Below, one piece after another: positions 41,742 to 53,744 of a stretch of DNA of 64,000 nt. The position numbers and the translations under genes were made by a program. The DNA is from Pseudoxanthomonas sp. NC8 (GTDB lineage: Bacteria > Pseudomonadota > Gammaproteobacteria > Xanthomonadales > Xanthomonadaceae), in assembly GCA_025232375.1 (NCBI GenBank), contig CP060419.1, positions 1,301,001 to 1,365,000 of the forward strand. Reading direction: 5' to 3'. Below the pieces are notes generated by a model. It saw only the letters and a program-made list of their open reading frames with translations. It searched no databases and had not been told where the DNA came from. Every line of letters starts with the position of its first letter. The first letter of the stretch is position 1.

Positions 41742-41765
41742 CGGGTGCAACGGATCGATCCGGCG

Positions 41766-43879
41766 TTACCAGATCACGACCTGTGCATCGCCCCAGGTCG
41801 CCATCGGCTTGCCGGCTTCGCACTTGTACGCCGCGGCGAACGCCGGCAGGTTCGACGGCGCGCCGACGGCGCGGAACTGCGCCGGGGCGTGCGGGTCGGT
41901 GGTAAGGCGGACCTTGGCGTTCTCCGGCGTGTACTTGGTACGCCACACGGTGGCCCAGTTGGCGAAGAAGCGCTGGTCGCGCGACAGCCCGTCGACCTGC
42001 GGATCGGCCTGTCCGGCGGTCGCCTTCTGCAGGGCGTCGTAAGCCGTGGTAAGGCCACCCAAGTCGGCGATGTTCTCGCCCAGGGTCAGCTCGCCGTTCA
42101 CGCTCTGGTCGCCGACCTTGTACTGGTTGAACTGGTTCACCAGCTTGCCGGTGCGGCCCTTGAAGCCTGCGGCGTCGGCGTCGGTCCACCAGTTCTCGAA
42201 GTTGCCAGTCGGCCCGAAGCGGCTGCCCCATGGTCGTCGTAGCCGTGGGTCATCTCGTGGCCGATCACCGCGCCGATGCCGCCGTAGTTGAGCGCGTCGT
42301 CGGCATTGGGATCGAAGAACGGCGGCTGCAGGATCGCGGCCGGGAACACGATCTCGTTCTGCAGCGGGTTGTAGTAGGCGTTGACGGTCTGCGGGGTCAT
42401 GCCCCACTCGGTCTTGTCCACCGGCTGGCCGATCTTGGACAGGTTCCAGCGGTAGTTGAACGCGTTGGCCGCGCGCACGTTGGTAAGGTAGCTGTCACGG
42501 CCGGTTTCCAGCCCCGACCACTCGCGCCACTTGTCCGGGTAGCCGATCTTCGGGGTGAAGGTCTCCCACTTGGCGATCGCCTTGGCCTTGGTTTCGGCGC
42601 TCATCCAGTCCAGGTGCTCGATGCGCTCCTTGAGCGAAGCAGCCAGGTTCTTCACCAGCGTTTCCATCTTGGCCTTGGACTCGGCCGGGAATGCGACCTT
42701 GACGTACAGCTGGCCGAAGGCGTCGCCGGCGCCGTCCTCGATCGTGCCCAGCACGCGCTTCCAGCGCGGCTTGATCTCCTTCTGGCCGTTGAGCGCCTTG
42801 CCGTAGAACTCGTAGTTTTCCTGGACGAAGGCGTCGGTAAGGTACGGCGAGGCCGAGTCGACCGAATGGAAGCGCAGGTAGGCCTTCCACACCGACGGAT
42901 CGGTGTCGGCCAGGGCCTTGCTCACTTCCTGGTGGAAGGCCGGCATCGCCAGCGAGAACTTCTCCGGCGCGGCCACGCCCTGCGACTTGAAGAACTCGGT
43001 CCAGCTGAAGTTCGGGGTCAGCTTGTCAGCCTCGGCCAGGGTGACCGGGTTGTAGTACAGCGAAACGTCGCGCGAGAGTTCGACGCTGGACCTGGACGCC
43101 TTGGTAAGGCGCGTTTCGAACTTGACCACCTCGGCGGCCTGCTTCGCGGCCTCGTCGGCGGCCACGCCCGACAGCTCCAGCACCTTGGCCACGTGGGGTA
43201 TGGTAGGCCTGCAGCTTGTCGGCCTTGTCGGCGTCGAAGTAGTAGGTCTTGTCCGGCAGGCCCAGGCCGCCCCCCTGGCTGGCGTAGGCCATGTTCATCG
43301 AGGAGTTCTTGAAGTCGGCCTCGGCGCCGAAGCCGAACAGGACGTTGTCGCCCTTGGCGGCGCTGTCACGCAGGTACTGGCTGATCGAGGCGGTGTCGGC
43401 CAGCGCGTCGATCGCGGCCAGGTCGGCCTTCAGCGGCTCCGGGCCTGGGCGTTGATCCTGGCCTCGTCCATGCCGGTGGCCCAGAAGTCGCCGACGATCT
43501 TCTCGATGCCGGTCGGGTTCTGCAGCGCGGCGACCTGCTCGGCCAGCTGGTGCTGCACGGCGACCGAGCGCTCGGCCAGGATGGTGAAGGCGCCCCAGCT
43601 GGTGCGGTCGCCCGGGATCTCGTTGGCCGCCAGCCACTTGCCGTTGACGTAGCCGCCGAAGTCGCTGCACGCGTCCACGGCCGAATCCAGATCCGAGGCG
43701 TGGAAAGCGTTGTAGGACGGCAGCTTGCTCTCGTCGAGCGTGTAGGCCGGCGCGGCCGGAGCGGCGGCCGGAGCAGGAGTGGCGGCCGCCGGCGCGGCAT
43801 CTTCCTTCTTGGAGCAGGCGGCCAGTGCCACGGCGATGGCCAGCGGCAGCAGCAGGGTCTGGGACTTGCGGATATTCAC
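41766..43879 (-). CDS. M13-family zinc metallopeptidase (PepO/neprilysin type), lipoprotein
   Basis: About 705 residues. A lipoprotein signal (LPLAIAVALAAC) and an Ala/Pro linker precede the peptidase: CSDFGGYVNGKWLAANEIPG, NAYYNPLQNEIVFPAAILQP, GAVIGHEMTHGYDDHG (HExxH), LTLGENIADLGGL (third zinc ligand Glu) and DPHAPAQFR, so all catalytic residues are present. Frame changes are near 43441, 43195 and 42228. It acts in the periplasm or at the inner face of the envelope on small peptides. Followed by its own terminator and then the inactive paralogue. Confidence 0.93.
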
Positions 43880-44020
43880 TGGAGGGTCTCCGGCCCGGGG
43901 GCGGGCACGATCAAGGGCCCCGGACGGGGCGGTAGGGCCACTCTAAGGTCGCAGGCTGAACAGGGGGAATGCCGGAGGTCATGGCCCACAATGCAGCCAG
44001 GACCGACCAGGAGGCTGCTG
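43880..44020. promoter_or_regulatory. Divergent intergenic region
   Basis: 141 bp between the M13 lipoprotein gene and the beta-CASP gene; it must carry both promoters, but no clear -10/-35 pair or operator was recognised. AGGAGG at 44008-44013 is the ribosome-binding site of the + strand gene. Confidence 0.4.
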
Positions 44021-45407
44021 ATGCACGTCGAATTCCACGGTGCCGCTGGCGAGGTGACCGGGTCCATGCACCTTGGTCGAGGTGGCCGGGCGCCGGATCC
44101 TGCTGGACTGCGGGATGATGCAGGGCCGGCGCGACCTCGAGGCGCGCAATGCCGACCCGTTCCCGTTCGAGCCGGCGGCGCTGGATGCGCTCGTGCTCAG
44201 CCATGCGCATATCGACCACGTCGGGCGGGTGCCGCTGCTGGTCGCGCGTGGCTTCCGCGGCCCGATCTGGTTGCAGCGGGCCAGCGCCGACCTGCTGCCG
44301 GTGATGCTGGAGGACGCCGCGTCGCTGGCCGAATCGGAGGCCGAGCGCGCCAACCGCCACCGCGACCCCGAGCAGCCGCCGCAGCTTCCGCTGTTCACCC
44401 GCGAGGACGTGGCGCAGGTCATCCCGCTGCTGCGGCCGCTGGACTACGACGTGCGCACGACGATCCTGCCGGGGGTGGAGATCACCCTGCGCGATGCCGG
44501 CCACATCCTCGGCTCGAGCATCGTCGAACTGTGGGGCAGCGAGGGCGGGGCGACCCGCAAGCTGGTGTTCTCCGGCGACTTGGGACTGAAGGGCACGCCG
44601 ATCCTGCGCGACCCCGCGGTCGTCGAGGACGCCGACCTGGTGCTGATGGAGTCGACCTATGGCGACCGCAACCACCGTGACCGCATGGCCACCGTGGCCG
44701 AGCTGGGCGGGGTCTTCGAACACGCCTGGCGCGAGCGCGGCAATGTGCTGATCCCGGCGTTCGCGGTCGGCCGCAGCCAGGAGCTGCTTTACTCGTTCGC
44801 GCGCCACTGGGAGGAGTGGAACCTGGGGCGCTGGCGGATCTTCCTCGACAGCCCGATGGCCGGGCGCGTGGTGGGCATCTACGACCGCCACCACGAACTG
44901 TTCGACGAGCAGGCGCAGGCGGTCTGGGCGCAACGCCCCTCGCCGTTCCGCCTGCCGAACCTGCATGTCACCGCGGACCGGCAGCAGTCGATGGGGATCA
45001 ATGCGATCGAAAGCGGCGCGATCATCATCGCCGGCTCGGGCATGGCCAATGGCGGCCGCATCCTGCACCATCTGCGCCACCGGCTGGGGCGGCGCGACAC
45101 GCACGTGGTGTTCGCCGGCTATCAGGCCGAGGGCACGCTGGGCCGCCGCCTTGGTCGAGGGTGCGCCGTGGGTGCGGATCCACGGCCACGACCATCGGGT
45201 CAATGCGCAGATCCACACCATCGGCGGGTTGTCTGCGCATACCGACCAGCGCGGCCTGATCGAGTGGTACGGCCATTTCCGCGGCGCGCCGCCGCTGGTG
45301 CTGGTCCATGGCGAGGACCGCGCCCGCGAGGCACTGGCCGGGGAGATCGCCCGGCGCTCGGGTGCCCGGGTCACCTGGCGCGACCGGACATGCGTTGCGT
45401 GGTCTGA
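44021..45407 (+). CDS. Metallo-beta-lactamase/beta-CASP RNA-processing nuclease
   Basis: About 460 residues. Zinc motifs are LVLSHAHIDHVGRVPLL, DAGHILGSS, FSGDLGLKG and HGHDH. The beta-CASP insert includes RGNVLIPAFAVGRSQELLY, FLDSPMAGRVVGIY and FAGYQAEGTLGRRL, and motif C is IGGLSAHTDQRGL. Frame changes at 44082 (CCTTGG), 45160 (CCTTGG) and 45375 (ACCTGG for ACCCTGG) all fit CCTGG; the last moves the end to RPDMRCVV, stop 45405-45407. Related proteins cleave RNA or act in 3' processing. Confidence 0.92.
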
Positions 45408-45416
45408 ATCCCGCGC

Positions 45417-46888
45417 CTACGGCGAAGGCTGGGCGGCACCACGTCCGGGCGCATCCAGTGTGCCGGCGCACGTGCAGGGGCTGCCGTCGCACGCGTGCAC
45501 GTGGCCGTCCGGTGGCGTGAGGTCAGGGCCGGCCGCCTGTTCGCGGATGTCGTCGAGGATCCGCAGGGCGGCCAGCGGCGGCGTTCCGGGCAGGAGCAGG
45601 GCGAAGCGCCCGGCACCGAGATGGGCCGCCAGGTCGCCCGGACGCCGCGCACGCTCGCGCAGCAGTTGCGCCAGCCGGCAGGCGAGGACTTCATCGCAGC
45701 CCGCAGCGGCATTGCCGGTGTCGACGCGCAACAGTGCATGCGGCGTCCCCGCGGTGCCGACGGCATGCAGCGCCGCTTCCAGGCCCGCGCGCGAGGCCAG
45801 TCCGTGCACCCGCCGCCGCGCACGCAGTTCCCGCCACACGGCCGACACCGCCCACGCCAGCAGCGCGACCGCCAGCACCACCACCGCGCCGCCGGGAGCG
45901 AACCAGAGCTGGCGGCCCAGCAGCCAGGCCGACAGTGCCAGCGTGGCGGCGAGTCCGGCGCACAGCGCCAGCGGCATCCGCCGGCCACGTCCGCCATGGC
46001 CCAGGCCAGCGGAGATGGTGCCACCGGCCAGCAGCAGCGCCAGCAGCACCTGCGCGGCGGTGGGCACCGGCCGCGTGGTGGCACCCTGGAGCACGGCCAC
46101 CAGCGCGCGCGCTTCGTGTTCGACCGGATACAGCGCATCGCTGCCGTACGGGCCCGGCAGGCGCGCCTGCTTCGACGGATCGGTGAGGCCGACCAGCACC
46201 CAGCGTCCCTGCAGCTGCGACACGTCGATGCGCCCGGCCATCAGCTCGGATGCGCGCAGCGTCGGCGGCGTGGCTGCGTCGCGTGCGTAGCTGATCTGCC
46301 AGTGGTCGCGTGCGTTCCAGTCGCGCACGCCACCGGCATCGCCGGGCTTCACCAGTGCCAGCGGCAGGGACGGCCAGCGCACGCCGTCGTCGCCGAGCTG
46401 GTGTGGCAGGTGCCCGCGGATCCGGCCATCGCGATCGGGCGGCAGCTGGACATGGCCCAGCCTCGCCGCGCCGGCGAATTCCACCGGCGGCACGCGCGCC
46501 CGTGGCGGCTTGCCGGGCTGTGGCGTCAGCGCCACGCCCAGCACGACGCGGTTGTCGAGCAGGGCGCGGGCAAGGCCCGCATCGCCGGCCGGGTCATTTC
46601 GCGGGCTGGACTGCAGGGGCAGGTCCAGGCAACCCCGCGCACCCCGGCACCGCGCAGGCGTTCGATCATGTCGGTGATGCGGGTGCTGGGCCACGGCCAC
46701 GGGTCACCGGCGTCGATGCCCAGTACCAGCGCGGGCGGTGCCGAGAGCGGTTGCCTCGGCGCATCCAGCATGCGGTAGACCGTGTCGTCCAGCATGGCGG
46801 TGAGGCCGGACGTACCCAGCAATACCGCGAGCACGCCCGCGGCCAACGCCAGCACGGCGCGGCGCAGCCACGGAGTGGCGGGACGCAT
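45417..46888 (-). CDS. CHASE2-domain membrane protein with degenerate GGDEF-like tail
   Basis: About 490 residues. The N-terminal helix (LRRAVLALAAGVLAVLLGTS) is followed by a CHASE2 sensor (DDTVYRMLDAPR, LVLGIDAGDPWPW, LVGLTDPSKQARLPGPYGSD), three helices and a cytoplasmic tail. The tail follows the order of a GGDEF domain (LASRAGLEAALHAV, ALLRVDTGN, LAAHLGAGRFALLLPGTPPL), but the active-site motif is GAGRF instead of GGDEF, so cyclase activity is unlikely. One frame change lies near 46627. Function as a signalling or binding protein is inferred. Confidence 0.8.
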
Positions 46889-47045
46889 GCTCACCGGAGC
46901 GGGCGCGCCACGCACGCATGACGCGTGCATGGCGGCACTGCTGCCGGCACGAATGCCCGGAATTGTGGCGTTGCGACCATGCCGCCGATCCCCGATCGCT
47001 GGCCCCCTGCGCACGCAGTATAGGCCCAGTGGTATACCTGTATGG

Positions 47046-48652
47046 ATGGAAACGCCGGCAAAAAAACGTGATGTGCTGCTCATCGGTGGCGGCCACAACG
47101 GCCTGGTCTGCGCCGCCTACCTGGCCCGGGCCGGGTTGCAGGTCACCGTGCTCGAGCGTCGCGGGGTGGTCGGCGGCGCGGCGGTGACCGAGGAGTTCCA
47201 CCCGGGCTTCCGCAATTCGGTGGCCTCGTACACGGTCTCGCTGCTGCAGCCGCGGGTGATCGACGACCTGGGCCTGCACGGCCATGGCCTGCGCATCGTC
47301 CAGCGCCGGCGCAACAATTTCCTGCCGCTGCCGGACGGGAGCTACCTGCTGACCGGTGCCGGCCGTACCGCGGAGGAAGTGGCGAAGTTCTCGCGCCGCG
47401 ATGCCGGGGCGTTGCCCGCGTACGAGGCGCGGCTGGACGCGATCGCCGACGTGCTGCGCGCGCTGGCGCTGCAGCCGCCGCCCAACGTCACCGACGGCGG
47501 CTGGTGGAAGGCGCTGCCGGAACTGCTGCGCGGCGCGAAACTCGGTCGTCGCCTGCATGCGCTGGACGAGACCCTGCGCCAAGGAACTGCTGGACCTGTT
47601 CTCCATTTCCGCGGCCGAGTACCTGGACCGCTGGTTCGAGAGCGATCCGATCAAGGCGCTGTTCGGCTTCGACGGCATCGTCGGCAACTTCGCCAGCCCC
47701 CCTACGCGCCCGGCTCGGCCTACGTGCTGCTGCACCACGTGTTCGGCGAGGTCAACGGGGTCAAGGGGGCGTGGGGCCATGCGATCGGCGGCATGGGCGC
47801 GATCACCCAGGCGATGGCGCGGGCGGCGGTGGCGGCGGGTGTGGAGATCCGCACCGATGCCGGCGTGCGCGAGGTGCTGGTCGAGCACGGCCGCGCGGTC
47901 GGCGTGGTCACCGCGGCCGGCGAAACGCTGCGAGCGCGGGCGGTGGTCGCCAACGTCAACCCGAAGCTGCTCTACCAGCAGCTGCTGCCGGCCACGGCGG
48001 TGCCGGCGGCGACCGCCGAGCGGATGCGCAACTGGCGCTGCGGCTCGGGCACGTTCCGCATGAACGTGGCGCTGTCGCGGCTGCCGGACTTCAGCGCGCT
48101 GCCGGGCGAGGGTGACCACCTCACCGCGGGGATCATCCTGGCGCCGTCGCTCGATTACATGGACCGCGCCTGGCGCGACGCGCGCGAACATGGCTGGTCG
48201 CGCGAGCCGATCGTGGAAATGCTGATCCCGTCCACGCTCGACGATTCGCTGGCGCCGCCCGGCATGCACGTGGCCAGCCTGTTCTGCCAGCACGTCGCCC
48301 CCGAGCTGCCTTGGTGGCCGCAGCTGGGACGACCACCGCGAGGAAGTCGCCGACCTGATGGTCGCCACGGTGGATCGCTATGCGCCGGGTTTCGCCGCTT
48401 CGGTACTGGGCCGGCAGGCGCTCAGCCCGCTGGACCTGGAGCGCGTGTTCGGCCTTGGTCGGCGGCGACATCTTCCACGGCGCGCTGAGCCTGAACCAGC
48501 TGTTCTCGGCGCGGCCGATGATTGGTAAGGCCGGCTATCGCGGTGCGATCCCGGGCCTGTACCTGTGCGGTTCGGGCACCCATCCCGGTGGCGGCGTCAC
48601 CGGTGCGCCGGGACACAACGCGGCGCAGGTGGTGATCGGGGATCTGCGTTGA
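47046..48652 (+). CDS. Phytoene-desaturase-like FAD/NAD(P) oxidoreductase
   Basis: About 535 residues (COG1233 type). FAD-binding Rossmann start [22 protein letters not shown] with an acidic residue in VTVLERR, quoted in part; middle segment [21 protein letters not shown]-terminal FAD motif [20 protein letters not shown]. Start ATG 47046; another ATG 4 bases upstream is out of frame. Frame changes lie at 47580 (CCAAGG for CCAGG), 47699, 48325 and 48454 (CCTTGG for CCTGG). No carotenoid genes are nearby, so the substrate is unknown; similarity to PYROXD2-like oxidoreductases is inferred. Confidence 0.88.
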
Positions 48653-48749
48653 AATCAGGCAGACCGTAGGCGAGCGGGCGGCGAGGTGCCGGGCGATCCG
48701 CCCCGATGCCTCCTTGGCGTCCATGTCCCCGGCACCGGCCTGCGGCCAA

Positions 48750-48975
48750 TGCCTCCTCCTTTACTTCCCGCCAGAAGGCATCGGGACGGACCTCGCATGC
48801 GTTGCTTGGCGCATCAGGAAGCGGGGATGTCTCCTGCACGATCAAGGCACGCTGGCCCCCTCGCTCAGTGGAGTGAGGCAGGTCAGACGCAAGGGCACGA
48901 GCCTCGCCCTACAGGCGCCGGCCACCGTCGAGCACTCCGGTGCGATGCGTGCTGACGTGAAGTAAAGGAGGAGGC
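48750..48975. repeat. 226-bp element bounded by inverted repeats
   Basis: Left arm GCCTCCTCCTTTACTTC at 48750-48766 is the exact reverse complement of GAAGTAAAGGAGGAGGC at 48959-48975. Similarity continues inward for about 23 further bases with mismatches (for example CGCCAG/CGTCAG and GCATCG/GCATCG). Each arm carries an outward-reading AAAGGAGG. The layout resembles a small MITE-like or palindromic repeat element; no target-site duplication was identified. Confidence 0.6.
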
Positions 48976-49066
48976 GTCGGCCGCCAGGCCGACGCCGGGG
49001 ACACGAGCGGCAGTACGCACCGCGCCGGAGTGCCGCAGTCGCATTGCCGCCCTCATTGCTTCGCAA

Positions 49067-49098
49067 CCCGCGGTCCTCGCGCAAGGCGGGACCGCGGG
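49067..49098 (-). terminator. Terminator-like hairpin after the M1/ABC gene
   Basis: Ten-base stem CCCGCGGTCC/GGACCGCGGG with a 12-base loop, 8 bp past the stop codon of the fusion gene. Confidence 0.5.
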
Positions 49099-49105
49099 CC
49101 GGAGG

Positions 49106-52100
49106 TCACTGCAGCAGCGTGGCCTTCTTGCGGTTGTCGCCGGAGTTGCGGTCGATCAGCTTGTTGTAGGGGTCGATGCCGGCCTCGAAGGGCAGCGCGT
49201 CGACCACCTCCAGCGTGGTCTCGGCGGCGGTGATGTGGTGCTTTTGGAGGTACAGCACCTTCTCGTCCGATTCCGTGCCGCCATCGGGCCGCGAGAACAC
49301 GCCGATGTCCACCATCACGTCGACCGGCTCCTAGGTCTCCTTGCCCTTGCCGTCGGTGGACAGCTTCTCGGCATGCAGCTTCAGGGTCACCACGTACTTG
49401 CCGTCCTCGCGCTTGCGCACCTCGCTGCTGGTGACGCGGTGGTCCCAGAACACGATCCGCTCGAACAGGTCGCGGATGAACGGATGGTGCTCGGGCGCGG
49501 TGCGGGCATAGAGCAGGTCGAGGAAGTCGCGCGTGGTCGGGTAGGGCGGGCCCTTGAAGCCCCACTGCCGCACGAACTCGGCCAGCACCGCGTTGAGCTG
49601 CTGCTCGCCGATCGCGTCGCGCAGGGCGTAGAACACCACCGAGCCCTTGTTGTAGTGGATGTACTGCTGGTTCTCGTTGAGCGCCAGCGGCTGCTCCTCG
49701 ACCCGCTCGGTGGCGCGGCTCATCAGGTAGCGGTCCAGCTCGTACTTGAGGAACCGGCGCATCTGCCGCGGGCCGTATTCCTTCTCCATCACCATCAGCG
49801 CGGAGTACTGGGCCAGTGACTCGGACAGCATGGTCGCGCCCTGTACGTTGGCGCCGATCACCTGGTGCGCCCACCACTGGTGCGCGGCCTCGTGCGCGGT
49901 GACGTAGAACACGTAGTCGATGTCCTCCTTGTCGCGCAGGTCGGCGATGAAGCCGATCGACTCCGAGTACGGGATGGTGCCGGCGAAGGCCTGGGCGAAC
50001 GACTGGTAGCCGGGGAAACCAGGATCCGGAACTGGCGGAACTGGTAGGGCGAGAAGTTGCGGCTGTAGTACTCCAGCGACTTATGGTCGAGTCGATCATC
50101 CGCGGCACGTTCCAGGCGTGCGTGGGGTGGTGGTAGACCTCGATGGCCACGTCGTTCCAGCGGTCGCGCGCGACCTTCCAGTCCGCCGACAGCCACGAGA
50201 AGAACGGCAGCAGCTGCGCCTCGGACTTGTAGTGGTAGTAGTGGCGGCCGCCTTCGGTCCATTCGCGCTGCAGGTAGCCGGGCGCCAGCGCGATCTGGCC
50301 TTCGCTGGTGGACACGGTGGTCTCGAAATCGACCCAGTCGCCGGTCGTCGTGAGGTAGTTGGAGCCGCGCGCGGCGACGTCGCCGATCGGGTTCATCCGC
50401 GGCAGCTGTGGCAGGCCCTGCTTGCGACGGTCGTTGCGGTCTTCCAGCTGGGCGCGTTCGTTGTAGCCGAACTGCGGCAGGGCGGCGTAGTTGTTGAAGA
50501 ACGTGCCGTTGTAGACCACCGAGGTGCCGCCGCCATTTGTCGGAAAGCCGTGGGGCACGCTGGACAGCTCGAAGCGGAAGTCGAGCGAGGCGCCGGGTGC
50601 GAGCGGCGTGGCCAGCCGGTAGATCGCATAGCCATTGACGTCGTCCTTCTTCACCACCGTGTGCGGTCCGAACTCGAGCGTGCGGATCTCCACGTCGGGG
50701 TTGGTGTTCAGGTGCAGCTCCGCGATGGGTGCGGCGGTGCGGTTCTCCAGCCGGTAGACGCCGCGGATGTCGACGCGGCGCAGTTCCGGAAAGATGTCCA
50801 CGTCGGCACGGATCGCGGCGATGCGCGGCTGCGGCAGGTCCTTGTACTGGCGGTAGTCCCTTTCGTACTGGGCCGAGCGTTCCTTGGTAAGGTCACGCCA
50901 GGCACGTACCTGTTGAGCACGTTGGTGTTGTAGAAGATCCAGCCGCCGAGGCCGGCGAAGAGCAGCAGCGAGGCGGCAAGCGTCGCCAGCGCCGGTCCGG
51001 GCAACCGCGCCCGCGCCTGGCGCAGGCGGTCTCGCAGGCCCAACGAGGTGCCGCGCGGCCAGAACAGCAAGGCGATCACCAGCAGCGTGGAGGCGAACGC
51101 GGCCCAGTAGCCGCGCAGCAGCAGGTGCGGGCCGATGAAGTGGCCGTAGCCGTTCATGTCCGAATACGGATCGGGCGTGGTCGCGTTGTAGCGGTACAGC
51201 AGGTGGTCCAGGTCGAGCATGCCCATCGCCGCACGGGCAACCAGGTACACGATCATCAGCAGGTAGCCGATGAACTTGTTGCCGCTCACCGCTTGCAGGA
51301 ACACCGCCAGCGCCGCCATCAGCGCGAACGGGGCCACCCCCAGCTAAGGCCCTTGAGGTACAGCAGCGGTTCCAGCGCCGTGTAGCCGTGGCTGACCTGC
51401 CAGCCCACGGTGAACAGCGCGCCGGCGAGCAGGAAGGCGACGACCAGGCCGGTCAGTGCGGTCATCTTCGAGGCCAGCGGGATCCAGTCGGGCAGGGCGT
51501 AGGCGTCGGTGGCCTCGGCCACGCGCAGGCTGCGCTCGCGCCAGACCAGTTCGCCGGCGTAGAAGGTGACGATGATGATCAGGAACAGCCCGGTGCCGCC
51601 CTCGATCGCCGACAGCATGCGCCGGGTGACCGGGTACAGCTCGGTGCCGTACATGCTCGCGCCGAACTTGAGCACGCTGAAGATCATCAGCAGGCCCAGC
51701 ACCAGCATCACCAGGAAGGGTGCGCCGCCCAGCGCGCCGCGCAGGTCGAAGGCGGCCAGCTGGCGGTACTGGGTCCAGCGCGCCGCCGCGTTCTGGCGCA
51801 GCGTCACCGCCGGCAGCGCCAGCGGTGCACCGGCGGCGACCACGCCGGGCAGCGGCGCTGCAGAGTCGACCGGCGCCGCCTTGCGCCGGCGGCGCAGCAC
51901 GAAGCCTTCGCGGTCGGCGCGGAACAGGCTGAAGGCCGCCCACAGCAGCAGCACGCTCACGCCCAGCCACAGGGCGCGGTTGTCCAGCAGCAGGCCGGTC
52001 AGCGCCGGCAGTTGGCCGTTGTACTGCGCGCTTGACCAGTAGCGGATGTGCTCGCCCACCGCGGTGGTGCCCGACGGATCGAGCAGTGCGCCGATCCAGC

Positions 52101-52706
52101 GCGCATCCAGGTCCTGGGTCAGGAAGGAGGAGACCGTCCACAGCACGAAGAACGCGATCACGCCGATGTAGGTGTAGAGCATCGAGCGGGTGAGGGTGGC
52201 CAGCAGGAACAGCAGTGCCGACAGGAACAGCAGGTTCGGCAGCACCAGCACGCCGAACGCCCATAAGATAGGCGCTCCCGGGGCGTCGGCCCCAGCCGCG
52301 CCTGGTCAAGCTGGGGCATCAGGCTGCCCAGCCACAGGCCCAGTGCGGTCGCCAGCATGATCGCCAGGCTGGCCATGAAGCCGCCGCCGAAGCGCCCGAG
52401 CAGGTAGTCGCGCTTGCGCATCGGCGTGGCGAAGAACAGCTCGGCGGTGCGCTGCTCGAAGTCGCGCAGGGCAATGCCGGCCACGAAGATCGTGGTCAAC
52501 AGCACCGCCAGCACGCTGAACGAACCCAGCAGCGAGATCACCACTGCCGGCGCGTTGCGCAGGATGTTGCCCACGCCGCCGCCGAAGCTGATGTCGTCCG
52601 AGGCCATGCTGCCGAAGGCCAGCAGGCCGAACACCAGCATGACGATCCAGAACACGCCGTTGCGCAGCAGCAGCCGGCGTTCGAAGGAAAGGAGGTGGCG
52701 CAGCAT
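49106..52706 (-). CDS. ABC-2 permease fused to M1-family aminopeptidase
   Basis: About 1200 residues. The N-terminal half is membranous with two ABC-2-type permease repeats (FERRLLLRNGVFWIVMLVFG, RKRDYLLGRFGGGFMASLAI; later FDLRGALGGAPFLVMLVLGL and FYAGELVWRERSLRVAEATD). The C-terminal half is an M1 peptidase with VTAHEAAHQWWAHQVIGA (HExxH) and the downstream Glu in MLSESLAQYSALMVMEKEYG. Frame changes are near 52268, 51345, 50895, 50083 (CTTATGG for CTTGATGG) and 50020. A TAG at 49331-49333 stands in CCTAGG where CCAGG (Gln) is expected. It follows its ATPase by 2 bp. Confidence 0.9.
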
Positions 52707-52708
52707 GG

Positions 52709-53634
<926 letters not shown>

Positions 53635-53744
53635 CCTCCGTTGATGTTGTGCGGATCCTGGCCGGACCCGGTCGCCCGGGCTATCGGCTGGAAGTCATGG
53701 ATGAGGTGGGGCTTCGACCCCGTGCCGGGTCAGGGCATGGCGGG

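Larger units (their letters stand above)
48653..49105. other. Gene-free stretch holding an inverted-repeat element
   Basis: 453 bp without a convincing gene. Short open frames exist on both strands but lack family features. The main content is the inverted-repeat element at 48750-48975 and a terminator-like hairpin at 49067-49098. Confidence 0.6.
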
